From Campylobacter sp. (GTDB taxonomy: Bacteria > Campylobacterota > Campylobacteria > Campylobacterales > Campylobacteraceae): DNA of 45,370 nt. Each line of letters starts with the position of its first letter. Position 1 is the stretch's first letter. The position numbers and the translations under genes were made by a program. Below the pieces are notes generated by a model. That model saw only the letters and a list, made by a program, of their open reading frames with translations, was not told where the DNA came from and did no database searches. Shown one piece after another: positions 7,593 through 16,204 of the stretch. The stretch is taken from the NCBI RefSeq assembly GCF_019423325.1, contig NZ_JAHZBQ010000005.1:1-45370 (forward strand), given 5' to 3'.

Positions 7593-9683
7593 CTAAAATC
7601 TTACTTCCAAATCGACGTAGAAATTTCGTCCAGCACCCACCACCACAGTCTCGCGCGTGCGGTTTGCGTTGATATAATGCTTATCGAAAATATTATTTAC
7701 GCCAAAGCTCACGTCCGCGCCGTCAAGGACTGGAATAACGCCGTTTTTGATCTTGTAGCTTCCTCTGAAATTTGCGATCGTGAAGGACTTATCTACATAA
7801 AAATACTCCCTCCCGCGTACAAAATAGGAAGCGGGTTTAGAATGAGGCTTAAAATAGTGGCTTACCTCAAAGCCTAAATTTAAATTGTGCAGAGGCGAGT
7901 AGAAAGCGTGCGCGCTTAACTTTTTGGCGTGATTGTTTATGTTTTCGTGCGTCTTTTTATTGTAAATTCTAAGTCGTTCGAAACTCGCGCCGAAATCAAA
8001 GTCCTGCGTTTGGTAGTTTGAGCTTAGCTCAAAACCATGCCTTTTGGCTTGATCGATATTTTGATACTGCCCGTATTGTTGCGAAAAGCCGCCCGGCGGT
8101 ACGCCAAGATGCGGTAGCGGCTTAACGTCAATCATATCTTTGATATTGCCGTTAAAGTAGATAAATTTCATATTGAAGTGATCGTCCGTAAAAATTTCAT
8201 CCTGTTTAAAACTAAATCCGACCTCGTACTCTTTGACGGTTTCAGGCTTTAGATCGGGATTTGGGATGTAATAATACATTCGGTTTATCGGTCCTGATTG
8301 CGATGTTTCGTGCGGCGTAGGCGCGCGGAAACTCTCGCTATATCCCGCTAAAAGAGTAAATTTATCAAAGAGAGTGTAGGCAATTGCCGCGCGTGGAGAA
8401 AATCTGGAATCTTTAAATTTCGCGGGTTTGCCTTTGATGTTGCGATCGAATCTATCGTATCTACCGCCCAAGGTAAGCTCTAAATCATCGTGCAAGCGGA
8501 TCAGATCCTGTGCAAAAAGCCCGTAGCTATTGTATTCGTTCGGAAAGGAGGCGAAATCTCTTAGCGCTCCATTTTGGATAAAGATCGCATCCTCCTGCCT
8601 ATTTTCGTAATCGCCGCCGAAAGCGAAGCTATGATTTAAAAAGCCCGTATCAAATTCCGAGATATTTTTGATCTCTAGCCCCTTACGATCGTCTTTGTTC
8701 GTGTAACTGCCGGTATCTGCGCCGCTGGTATAGCCGCGTTTATACTCAGCTCTGCTTTTATAGGCCTTAAAAGACATATCAACTAGCGGGCTTTGCGGCG
8801 TAAAGCTCCAATCAAAAACGTAATCTCTCTGGCTTAAATTTCCGCTTACGAAGAGATCTGCATCATTTTGCCATAGTGTCTGCCACATCGTGTGTAAATT
8901 TTCGTCGTAATCAAAGGCGCTGAAGCTTATGCGGTGATCGTCTAAATTTGCGCCGATCTTAAAAAATCCGGTATCGATATGCTCGTTATTAAAGCTCTTA
9001 TCGTAGTCCGGGGCGTAGTGCGTGCCGCCGTCTGCGAACTTGATATTGCCGTAGCTTGCGCGCTTGCCGTAGAGTAAAACATCAATCGGAATCTCCTCGC
9101 CCTTGCCGTAGACCGCGCCGCGCGTGCTATGCATATTGTTTGATTCAAGCCTCTGTCCTAGCATCAAACCTACGCTTTTGCCCTCGCTTAGATAATCGCT
9201 CGCGCTTTTGGTCTGCATATTTACGATACCGCCGATCGCGCCTGAACCGTGAAGCACGGACGAGGCGCCCTTTATGACCTCGACGCGCTTTAAAATGTCG
9301 CTATCGGTGCGAAAGGATGAGATCATATTTGAGTACATCCCCGCGCTTCTGCGCACGCCGTCTTGCTTGATGATGACGCGCTCGTCGCTTTGATATCCGA
9401 ATCCGCGGATCTGAAACTGCCTGCCGATCTGACGCCCCATATCCATGCTGCCATCAACGCCCGGTATCTGCATGATCGAATCGATCACGTTGGTTTTGGC
9501 TTTCATATCCTTGGGGGTTAAAATTCCGGCCGAGCCCGCGTATTTTAGGTTATCGACCGCGCTTACCGTCGCTTGTACGACGATTTGGCCTAGATCCTGC
9601 GACTTCGTGGCGTTATTTTCGGCCGCATTCGCTCCGCCTATTGTGCCTATCGCAAGCGGCACCAATAAAATTTGCTTTTTCAT
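7593..9683 (-). CDS. TonB-dependent outer-membrane receptor, haem/haemoglobin type
   Basis: 696 aa. Signal peptide to about residue 20 (GGANA), a plug domain (DLGQIVVQATVSAVDN, then IPGVDGSMDMG, IRGFG and VEVIKGASSVLHGSGAIGG), and a 22-strand barrel region ending in aromatic Phe (VDLEVRF), as needed for outer-membrane insertion. ESFRAPTPHE and NPDLKPET match the FRAP and NPDL boxes of haem receptors (HemR/HmuR/ChuA group), so the likely ligand is haem or haemoglobin; ligand prediction is inference. It is a monocistronic gene divergent from yedE, with a palindromic operator over its promoter and a terminator-like hairpin beyond its end. No TonB, ExbB or haem-uptake ABC genes are nearby. Confidence 0.9.
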   Translation of the reverse strand: MKKQILLVPLAIGTIGGANAAENNATKSQDLGQIVVQATVSAVDNLKYAGSAGILTPKDMKAKTNVIDSIMQIPGVDGSMDMGRQIGRQFQIRGFGYQSDERVIIKQDGVRRSAGMYSNMISSFRTDSDILKRVEVIKGASSVLHGSGAIGGIVNMQTKSASDYLSEGKSVGLMLGQRLESNNMHSTRGAVYGKGEEIPIDVLLYGKRASYGNIKFADGGTHYAPDYDKSFNNEHIDTGFFKIGANLDDHRISFSAFDYDENLHTMWQTLWQNDADLFVSGNLSQRDYVFDWSFTPQSPLVDMSFKAYKSRAEYKRGYTSGADTGSYTNKDDRKGLEIKNISEFDTGFLNHSFAFGGDYENRQEDAIFIQNGALRDFASFPNEYNSYGLFAQDLIRLHDDLELTLGGRYDRFDRNIKGKPAKFKDSRFSPRAAIAYTLFDKFTLLAGYSESFRAPTPHETSQSGPINRMYYYIPNPDLKPETVKEYEVGFSFKQDEIFTDDHFNMKFIYFNGNIKDMIDVKPLPHLGVPPGGFSQQYGQYQNIDQAKRHGFELSSNYQTQDFDFGASFERLRIYNKKTHENINNHAKKLSAHAFYSPLHNLNLGFEVSHYFKPHSKPASYFVRGREYFYVDKSFTIANFRGSYKIKNGVIPVLDGADVSFGVNNIFDKHYINANRTRETVVVGAGRNFYVDLEVRF

Positions 9684-9691
9684 GCCTCGAC

Positions 9692-9760
9692 CTTTGAAAT
9701 AAAATTGAAATACATTATTATATATCTACACACTTAAATAAGGTTGAAATTTAATTTCAA
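9692..9760 (-). promoter_or_regulatory. promoter and palindromic operator of the TonB receptor (Fur-type candidate)
   Basis: On the minus strand a TATAAT -10 box lies at 9722-9717. A perfect 8+1+8 inverted repeat (TTGAAATT-T-AATTTCAA, 9744-9760) covers the expected -35 region, and two more TTGAAAT copies lie between the -10 box and the start codon (9692-9710). This arrangement fits iron-dependent repression by Fur, as expected for a haem receptor, but the palindrome does not match the classic Fur consensus closely. Confidence 0.5.
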
Positions 9761-10103
9761 AAACATTTGAAATTTGTTTTTATTGGCGGTAAGTATGCGC
9801 TCTTTCTGAGCTACTTCTGCGTTTTGACTGCGTCTTGTCCGCACCCTGTCCGCGCCGCTCCTGCACTGTTTCCGCACCTTGCCTGCGCCGTATTTGGACG
9901 GATAAATTTGGCGTTTTTATCTCAACAAAGAGTCTAAATTTAAACATCAGCGATTCGTTTACGTCTAAATTTAGCAATTGCCCGAGCGACTTAAATTTCT
10001 TGCTTTTCATAAATTTAGATCGAAATTTATTAACTTTTTATTTTACAAAGGATAAAATCGCGCCTAAGAGATCGGTCGATCTAGATTATTTCAGGATTTT
10101 TTC
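9761..10103. other. divergent intergenic region with degenerate CCGC-rich repeats
   Basis: About 340 bases with no convincing gene. Bases 9834-9892 hold four imperfect copies of a TGTCCGCACC-like unit. The rest is AAATTT-rich. The promoter of the rightward transporter must lie here, but no clear -10 box was singled out. Confidence 0.4.
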
Positions 10104-11165
10104 ATGAATAACGTTAAATGGTACATCATCGCAGGCGCCGTGCTAGGCGTGCTGGGTGCGACGCTGGTGCATTTCGGAAACCCGGGCAATATGGGCGTTT
10201 GCGTCGCTTGCTTTTTACGCGATACCACGGGCGCGCTGGGCTTTCACCGAGCTGCCGCGGTGCAATACATCCGCCCGGAGATCATAGGGCTTGTGTTCGG
10301 CGGCTTTTTAGCAAGCGTATTTTGGACGCGCGAGTTTGCGCCGGTTACCGGCAGTTCGCCGTTTGCGAAATTTTTCCTAGGGATTTTCGCGATGATCGGT
10401 TGCCTCGTATTTTTGGGATGCCCTTGGCGCGCGTTTTTGCGCCTAGGCGGCGGCGATTTGACCGCGCTAGCCGGATTAGCGGGTCTGATCTGCGGCGTAC
10501 TCATTGGGTTTTTGCTTAAAAAGCGCGGCTATGAGGCGAGTAAAGAGGCAAGGCTTAGCGGCGCGATCGGAATTTTGCCCGTGCTACTGGGCGCTGCGCT
10601 GCTTGCGGCCTTGATTTTCGGACTCAAAACGGGCGAGGGCGGCGCGCTTTTTATCTCCGCTAAAGGCCCTGGTTCGCAACACGCTGCGGTAGGCATCTCG
10701 CTGGCTGCGGGCATTATCGTGGGTGCGGTGATGCATAGAAGCAAATTTTGCAGCGTCGGCGCGTTCGGTAGAATTTTTCGCGGCGATTTCTCGATGTTTT
10801 GGGGCGTGCTAAGCGTCATCGCGTTTGCAAGCATCGCAAATATCGCATTCGGACAATACAAACTCGGCTTTGACGACCAGCCTATCGCACACAACGATTT
10901 TGTTTGGAATTTCTTAGGCATGGTGCTCGCAGGTCTTTGCTTCAGCCTCAGCGAAGGCTGCCCGGGCAAGCATCTGGTGCAGGCCGGCACGGGAAATTTA
11001 AGCTCGGGCATATTCGTCATCGGCATGGCGGCTGGCGCTGCAATCGCGCACAATTTCTTGCTCGCAAGTTCGGCTAAAGGCATCACCGAGTTCGCTCCTT
11101 ACGCGGTTGCGATCGGTTTTGTTTTTGCGCTTTACGTGGGGATTTTTCAAAGACGCGGCGCTTAA
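10104..11165 (+). CDS. yedE: YedE/YeeE-family membrane protein, putative selenium transporter
   Basis: 353 aa, about nine to ten membrane helices. It is an internally duplicated YeeE/YedE protein with conserved Cys motifs inside the membrane: NMGVCVACFLRD, GCPWRAFLRLGGGD, HRSKFCSVGAFGRIFRGD and SEGCPGKHLVQAGTGNL. This version is the YedE type linked to selenium metabolism (TIGR04112 group); the same genome segment carries yedF and selD near 44 kb, which supports that reading. The probable substrate is a reduced selenium or sulfur species; the transport direction is not visible. Start at 10104 fits the family N-terminus. It stands alone, divergent from the TonB receptor. Confidence 0.82.
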   Translation: MNNVKWYIIAGAVLGVLGATLVHFGNPGNMGVCVACFLRDTTGALGFHRAAAVQYIRPEIIGLVFGGFLASVFWTREFAPVTGSSPFAKFFLGIFAMIGCLVFLGCPWRAFLRLGGGDLTALAGLAGLICGVLIGFLLKKRGYEASKEARLSGAIGILPVLLGAALLAALIFGLKTGEGGALFISAKGPGSQHAAVGISLAAGIIVGAVMHRSKFCSVGAFGRIFRGDFSMFWGVLSVIAFASIANIAFGQYKLGFDDQPIAHNDFVWNFLGMVLAGLCFSLSEGCPGKHLVQAGTGNLSSGIFVIGMAAGAAIAHNFLLASSAKGITEFAPYAVAIGFVFALYVGIFQRRGA

Positions 11166-11477
11166 GGCTGATATTTAATCTCAGAGATCAATCTATACAG
11201 AGGCGGTGTATCTAGTCAAGCTCTGGCGGCGTACTTATAAAGAAATACGCTGCCGGAGCGGAGTGCTCGCTGCAAGACTGGCGCAAGCAGCTAGAGATGG
11301 AATTTAAGAATTTGTAGCCGTATTCATAACGCGATAAAGCAAATGATAAAATAGATTCTGCGCAAGAAAGATTACGATCAATTTTTAAGAGTCGCTCCTT
11401 TAAATTTTAAAATTTAAAGGCTTTGCCGTTTGAGGCTTTTTTCATTTAAAACTCTTTAATTATTAATTAAAATCCAG
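11166..11477. other. intergenic region with a possible coding remnant and a perfect palindrome
   Basis: No intact gene. One short open stretch (about 11228-11318) reads KKYAAGAECSLQDWRKQLEM before a stop and may be the tail of a lost gene; I do not recognise it. The palindrome at 11397-11420 and the T-rich stretch after it may end transcription from both sides. Confidence 0.35.
11397..11420. repeat. perfect 24-base palindrome
   Basis: CCTTTAAATTTT followed directly by its reverse complement, with no loop. It lies between the end of yedE and the end of the leftward membrane-protein operon. It could act as a cruciform, a protein site or a weak terminator; GAGGCTTTTTT follows on the plus strand. 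Confidence 0.6.
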
Positions 11478-12371
11478 TCATACGTGGCGCTGAGTCTTAT
11501 CCAAATCAATGTCTTTTGTCCTCATAAAAAATTCTTTTATCCTGGCGTAATCGTCCATAGTTTCTATCGTAAAGGCGATATCTTTATCCTTGCCTCGAAT
11601 TATTATATTATCGTAGAATATAAGTCTAAGACGGAATTTAAAAACTAAAAAATATATAAATTTTAAGATGAATAAAAACAAAAACGTCAATATTAATATA
11701 AAAATTACTTTGGAACTACCTGTTTCTATATATTTTCTTACGCCGATAGCTAATACCAATATGCAGATCAATAAAAAAGCGATTATCGTAGCATACGGAT
11801 CAAATTTTAAGAAAAATCTATAAAAAGCGCCTTGCCTCCTAAGCCACTCATTATCTCTTGCAAAATAGGCTCTTTTTACATCCTTAAGATCATCTAAGAA
11901 TATAGTTTTTTCGGGCATTTTATTTGTATAATAAGTAACTCGATCATTATAAATTTTTACAAATTTCTTATTATAAAAATTTGTAAAATATTCCATTATG
12001 ATAGGCAATCCGAAAAATGGAAATACTATAAAAAGCTGATTATATCTAGTTTGATTGGGTTCGTATGAATACATAAAAATCATAATCGCAAGCGTGCATA
12101 CCGTAGCAAGAACTATATAAAAATTCGTCCTATCTTTGAGCACTAAAGGCTCTTTATTATAATCACTAGCGCAACTCGGATTTTGTCTGAACTTAGTAAG
12201 ACTTATGCTTTCGTTTGAATTTATAGCGGAGCCATTCGTGAGTTTTTCAAATTTAAAATTTTTACTGTCAGAATTTTCGGCATCAGAATTCCTCTTCGAG
12301 CTCTGCTCTAAATTTTGACGCCGTTCATTTAAAATTTTATTTAGCTTCTCAAGCCTCTGTTTTTTATTCAT
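11478..12371 (-). CDS. hypothetical two-module membrane protein with disordered N-terminus (paralogue of 12389-13261)
   Basis: 297 aa. Residues 1-65 are hydrophilic and Asn/Ser/Lys-rich (KRNSDAENSDSKNFKFEKL). Then come two hydrophobic helices (about 82-120), a soluble beta-rich stretch (FVKIYNDRVTYYTNKMPEKT), two more helices (about 200-250) and a short soluble end (IKEFFMRTKDIDLDKTQ). The layout of beta stretch, helix pair and short tail matches the upstream neighbour, which starts 17 bases before it, so they look like a tandem duplication and probably act together. The beta stretch, with a strand that ends at a basic residue before the helices, recalls bacterial PH-like membrane proteins, but this is uncertain. 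Confidence 0.5.
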   Translation of the reverse strand: MNKKQRLEKLNKILNERRQNLEQSSKRNSDAENSDSKNFKFEKLTNGSAINSNESISLTKFRQNPSCASDYNKEPLVLKDRTNFYIVLATVCTLAIMIFMYSYEPNQTRYNQLFIVFPFFGLPIIMEYFTNFYNKKFVKIYNDRVTYYTNKMPEKTIFLDDLKDVKRAYFARDNEWLRRQGAFYRFFLKFDPYATIIAFLLICILVLAIGVRKYIETGSSKVIFILILTFLFLFILKFIYFLVFKFRLRLIFYDNIIIRGKDKDIAFTIETMDDYARIKEFFMRTKDIDLDKTQRHV

Positions 12372-12388
12372 CTTTTATTCTTTATAGT

Positions 12389-13261
12389 CTACACAAAAAT
12401 TTGCGGCGGGATTTTATCTAAATTTTTCCCTATTTTGAGTAGAAAATAGGCTTTTAGCTCTTTGTATTCTTTACTTGTTAATATGCTTACTTCGATATAA
12501 TTACCATTGCTCATAAAAATAAGGCTGTCGTTTCCTATGTCAAATCCCAAATTTTTCTTAAATCTAAATATGATTAAGGGCGCAAACGCTAAAAATAAGG
12601 AGATCGGCACAATTAAAATTCCATAAGAAATTTTATTTTTAAAAGTTACTACCAAAGATAAAAGGATTATCCACACGAACGCGACAAAAAATGTTGAAAT
12701 TTTACCTTTTTTCGTCATTTTAAAAGTAGACGGTCCAAAGGTGCGTTTTATCGCAATTATTTCGGATAAATTTATAGAGTATAGAGTCGCCTTCTTTTTC
12801 TCTGAATAATATTCGATAACTGAATTTTTAAATTTCATATAGCAGGTGCTAAATTTATCCGAAAGTTCTAGCCAGCGTTTAACGGATCTTGGCGAGTCTT
12901 GCCTTGTTCCAAAATCTATGAAATTAAGAAAATACAGAAATGGCGAATAAAATTTAATCATCTCTATTGAATTATCTTTTATGATTATCGGCTCTTTATC
13001 GTAATCCCTTGCTTGAGTTTTATAATTTCGCAAGGGCGTATCAGCGGCGCAAGAGAGATCGCTTTGCGATTTTTGTTCAACGGCATTCGTAAAATTTCGT
13101 TCGCTGACATTTATAGAATTTCGCCTGCCATCGCTCGTAAATTTTAGCCCACCACCCGCCAAATTTCGCTTATCGCAATTTTTATTTTGCAAGAAGTCCT
13201 TTATATTTTCATCATACCGCGTTTTGCTTATGCCAAACCTAGCAATTTCGTCATTACGCAT
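12389..13261 (-). CDS. hypothetical membrane protein with disordered N-terminus (paralogue of 11478-12371)
   Basis: 290 aa. Residues 1-90 are polar and Asn/Ser/Arg-rich. YDKEPIIIKDNS parallels YNKEPLVLKDRT in the downstream paralogue. A soluble stretch (YMKFKNSVIEYYSEKKKATL) is followed by two hydrophobic helices (about 200-240) and a short tail (KELKAYFLLKIGKNLDKIPP) that matches IKEFFMRTKDIDLDKTQ. It lies 62 bases after trpF on the same strand, so it may be transcribed with the trp genes, though nothing suggests a tryptophan role. No named family recognised. Confidence 0.5.
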   Translation of the reverse strand: MRNDEIARFGISKTRYDENIKDFLQNKNCDKRNLAGGGLKFTSDGRRNSINVSERNFTNAVEQKSQSDLSCAADTPLRNYKTQARDYDKEPIIIKDNSIEMIKFYSPFLYFLNFIDFGTRQDSPRSVKRWLELSDKFSTCYMKFKNSVIEYYSEKKKATLYSINLSEIIAIKRTFGPSTFKMTKKGKISTFFVAFVWIILLSLVVTFKNKISYGILIVPISLFLAFAPLIIFRFKKNLGFDIGNDSLIFMSNGNYIEVSILTSKEYKELKAYFLLKIGKNLDKIPPQIFV

Positions 13262-13323
13262 TTGGTTCCTCCTTATACGCGCTTGATTTAGATATAACTA
13301 TCGCGCGAGTTTGCACGCAGAGA

Positions 13324-15099
13324 TCAGCCTTGCGCATTTTTTAAAATTTGCAAAATTTCGCTTATCTTTTGCGGATCTTTGATGCCTCGCGCATCCTCCA
13401 CCCGGCTGTTTAGATCGATAGCGTAAGGGCGCAGCGCGAGCGCTTCAAGGATATTTTGCGCACCGATGCCGCCTGCAAGAATAAAAGAGATCGCGTCGCC
13501 TTTGGAAGCGGTGCTACACTTATCCGCGCTATCATCCTTTGCGGCACCCAACTTGCCCACCTCACTGCCGTCATTCGTAATATTTGGCGCGCTCGCCTCA
13601 TAGTCGTTTACACCTTGATTATTGACGCCTTCGCTTGTGGGTCTTACACCACTCAGCCGAGCGGTAGCACACGCACTAAATTTGCACTCATCGTCATTTT
13701 TTTCGGCGCGACGATCGGCGTTCGTTTCTTGTTTCGTATTGCTCGATCGAACAATATCATGTGTGCGTTCGCTCACTTCATTGCTATTAGAGGCACGGCA
13801 GACGTCGCTTACTATCTCGAGCTTTAAATTTCCGTTTTCGTTATGCTCCGCGCAAGAATTGCCGCAGCTGCCGTTTTTATCGCGCTTTAAATTCCCCTCG
13901 CTATATCCGTTACAGATCGCGCTATGTTTAAGATAGCTCCTTGCGCTGTCTGAGCCTTGAGCCGTGCCTGCTGCATAGCATTTTTCGTCACTTGTTGCGT
14001 TATTTTGCGTATCGCAGTGCCCGCTAGCCGAGTCGTATTTTGTGTCGTCTGTATTTTGAGCCGTGCTGCCCGCGCAGTATTTTTTACTGTTCGCCCCGTC
14101 GTATTGTTCTTCGTAGCCAAGCCCTGCGCGTCGCAACAGATACCAGTCGAAGCTCACGCCGTTGCCGCCCAGGCTCACTCCTTTGGCATCGAATAATATC
14201 CGATCGAAGCTCAAACCCTCAAGCGGCGGCATCTCAGCGCCGATACTTAGCACCTGCCACGCCTCGATGCCCGCCGCGTTAAGCCGCGCTTTAAAATTCG
14301 CGCTTATGCGTCCATAAATCTGAGCGCAATCCAGCTCGCAAAGGCTGCAAATTTTTAAAATTTGCTCTTCGCTTAGGGTTTCCGCATCTAAAATTTCAGA
14401 ATTTAGATCTTTTACCGAGGCGGACACAACGCAGTTTGCGTTTAAATTTACGCTCAAATACTCGCGCTCGTTTTCGTAAAATTTTAAGCCGCCGCTCTTG
14501 CTCACGTAAATTTTATCTTTGCAAATTTCATCGCTGCAGGCTTTGCCTCTAAAATTTTCGCTCGCGGCGACGCTGTGTTTTTCGGAGCTCAAAGCAAAAA
14601 CTCCGACGCACTTTGCGCCGTTTTCATGCGCAATACGCGCGATCTCGCGCGCTGTCTCTATACTCACGCGGCGCTTAGAGCTTGATACGAATATCACGCC
14701 TAAAAATTCCGCCCGCAAGCTCGAGCCGTCGCCATGGCTTCGTAAACCGATATCGAAATTTTTATCGCAATCGGAATTTTGCTCAGACGTAAAATTTGCA
14801 TGATTTTGCGCACGGCAGGTAAAATTCTCGCCGCCCTGATTAAAATTTTGTGCGAAATTTTGGCCGTCAGAATTGAAATTTCGCGTAGCATTCTCGGCAT
14901 CCGAATTAAAATTCCGCCCAGAATTTTTGCCGCAAAAATTAGAATTTTTTATTGAGCTCTCGCCGCCTGATCGCGGTAAATTTTTAGCGTCGTCCGCGCT
15001 CTCTAAATTTACGCATAAAGCCGAGCTGCACGCCAGCACCGCACGGGCTTCTGCGGCGCTTTTGATGCCGCAAATTTTGATCTTACTTCTGTACGACAT
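13324..15099 (-). CDS. trpF: phosphoribosylanthranilate isomerase with three large insertions
   Basis: Third step of tryptophan synthesis after anthranilate formation. The TIM-barrel core is complete: KICGIK with catalytic Cys10, EFLGVIFVSSSKRRVS (131-146), CAQIYGR, ILFDAKG with the acid Asp304, LAGGIGAQN (541-549) and NSRVEDARGIKD near the end. The protein is 591 aa where ~200 is normal. The excess lies in three polar blocks in loops: about residues 33-128 (Asn/Phe/Ser-rich, with repeated NFNSD units), 171-230, and 330-536. The frame stays open through all of them and core residues on both sides are intact, so it is probably functional. It overlaps the methyltransferase gene upstream by 17 bases. 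Confidence 0.88.
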   Translation of the reverse strand: MSYRSKIKICGIKSAAEARAVLACSSALCVNLESADDAKNLPRSGGESSIKNSNFCGKNSGRNFNSDAENATRNFNSDGQNFAQNFNQGGENFTCRAQNHANFTSEQNSDCDKNFDIGLRSHGDGSSLRAEFLGVIFVSSSKRRVSIETAREIARIAHENGAKCVGVFALSSEKHSVAASENFRGKACSDEICKDKIYVSKSGGLKFYENEREYLSVNLNANCVVSASVKDLNSEILDAETLSEEQILKICSLCELDCAQIYGRISANFKARLNAAGIEAWQVLSIGAEMPPLEGLSFDRILFDAKGVSLGGNGVSFDWYLLRRAGLGYEEQYDGANSKKYCAGSTAQNTDDTKYDSASGHCDTQNNATSDEKCYAAGTAQGSDSARSYLKHSAICNGYSEGNLKRDKNGSCGNSCAEHNENGNLKLEIVSDVCRASNSNEVSERTHDIVRSSNTKQETNADRRAEKNDDECKFSACATARLSGVRPTSEGVNNQGVNDYEASAPNITNDGSEVGKLGAAKDDSADKCSTASKGDAISFILAGGIGAQNILEALALRPYAIDLNSRVEDARGIKDPQKISEILQILKNAQG

Positions 15100-16204
15100 A
15101 TAAAAATTCCGTCACGTAAAGCTCGCGCGCGTTTAAATTTCTGCTCGCGCGGTAGGTCGGATAGCGGATCTCTATCGTGCGCACGGAGCCGATTTGCGCG
15201 AGGTTTTTTAAAAATTCCGCCTTCGAGATAAAGCCCTCGGAATTAAAAGAGATTATTAAAAATTTCGCCGGAAATTTCGCCAGCAGCGCGAAAAATTCCT
15301 CAGCAGAGCTTGATTTTTTGTTGTAGGCAGAGCGGTTCCAGTCCGCGGGAATCCCAGAGACCTTGCTAAGCCCCACAGCATTTGGGCGCTTACCCTCGTT
15401 TATAAAATCCGTGATCAAATTTAGCATAAAATAGTTCGAGCCGTAGGGGTGCTGATTGTAGGGCGGATCAAAATACGCGACGTCAAGCTGCGAAAAGCAC
15501 TCGCGCGCGCTCTGTGCAAAGCACGCGGCATCCTCTTTAAAGACCGCGCTTTCGCAGACGAAGCTTGAAAGCACGGGCAGGCGCAAAGAAATCTCGCCCA
15601 TTATGCGAGCTAGCGCGTTTTCGCCGCTGCCGCCGAACTTGCCTACGCCCGCTTTGTCCTTGTAAAAGCCCTTAAAAACGCCGCCCGTGTTTGAGTGGAT
15701 ACTCGCCTCGCTAAGCAGCGGCGCGGTGAAAAAATCGCGAAATTCTTGCGGGATTTTACCGATCTGCTCGCAAAGCCCGCCCAAAATCAGGGCGTTTCGG
15801 CGCGTGTAAAAAGCGCGCTCGCCCACTTTAATATCCTCATCGTCCTTCGGCGCGTACAGCTCGCTAAAAAAGCTCTCCTTCGGCGTAAAATTTCTTAAAA
15901 TTTCAGCGTGCAGCTCGTTTAAATCCCGCCACAGTTCGTCGCTAAAATTTGAAAGATAGCAGGAGTTTATCGCGCGCGAGTAGCCCTCCAGATCGTTTGC
16001 GATCACGAGGTTTGAGTGCGCTTTGGCCAGGCGCGCGACGATGCCGCTGCCGCTAAAGACGTCTGCGAAGCTGATCTTGCCCTGCCCAAGCTCCGCTTTG
16101 ATTTCGTAGATCGCCCGCTCTATCGGCGCTAGCAGCGAGCGCTTGTTGCCCAGATAGCTGATGAGCTGCTCGCTTAAAAACTCCCTCTTTTCGCCGCTAG
16201 CCAT
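15083..16204 (-). CDS. DNA adenine methyltransferase (D12/Dam-like), embedded in the trp operon
   Basis: 373 aa. N-terminal YLGNKRSLLAPI, SAM-binding motif FADVFSGSG (46-54) and catalytic motif DPPYNQ (246-251) mark a D12-class N6-adenine methyltransferase. Its start codon immediately follows the trpGD stop and its 3' end overlaps trpF by 17 bases, so it is translated as part of the trp message. No restriction endonuclease is adjacent, so it looks like an orphan methylase. Typical epsilonproteobacterial trp operons have trpF directly after trpGD; the insertion is specific to this lineage as far as I can tell. Target sequence cannot be read from the protein. Confidence 0.88.
   Translation of the reverse strand: MASGEKREFLSEQLISYLGNKRSLLAPIERAIYEIKAELGQGKISFADVFSGSGIVARLAKAHSNLVIANDLEGYSRAINSCYLSNFSDELWRDLNELHAEILRNFTPKESFFSELYAPKDDEDIKVGERAFYTRRNALILGGLCEQIGKIPQEFRDFFTAPLLSEASIHSNTGGVFKGFYKDKAGVGKFGGSGENALARIMGEISLRLPVLSSFVCESAVFKEDAACFAQSARECFSQLDVAYFDPPYNQHPYGSNYFMLNLITDFINEGKRPNAVGLSKVSGIPADWNRSAYNKKSSSAEEFFALLAKFPAKFLIISFNSEGFISKAEFLKNLAQIGSVRTIEIRYPTYRASRNLNARELYVTEFLYVVQK

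Noticed and set aside
9780..10010. Arg/Gln-rich open frame in the region upstream of yedE, minus strand
   Set aside because: It arises from CCGC-rich repeats and AAATTT words, with no start signal.
13410..14900. Open frames on both strands within trpF
   Set aside because: They are by-products of the low-complexity insertions; the TrpF frame contains all conserved motifs.
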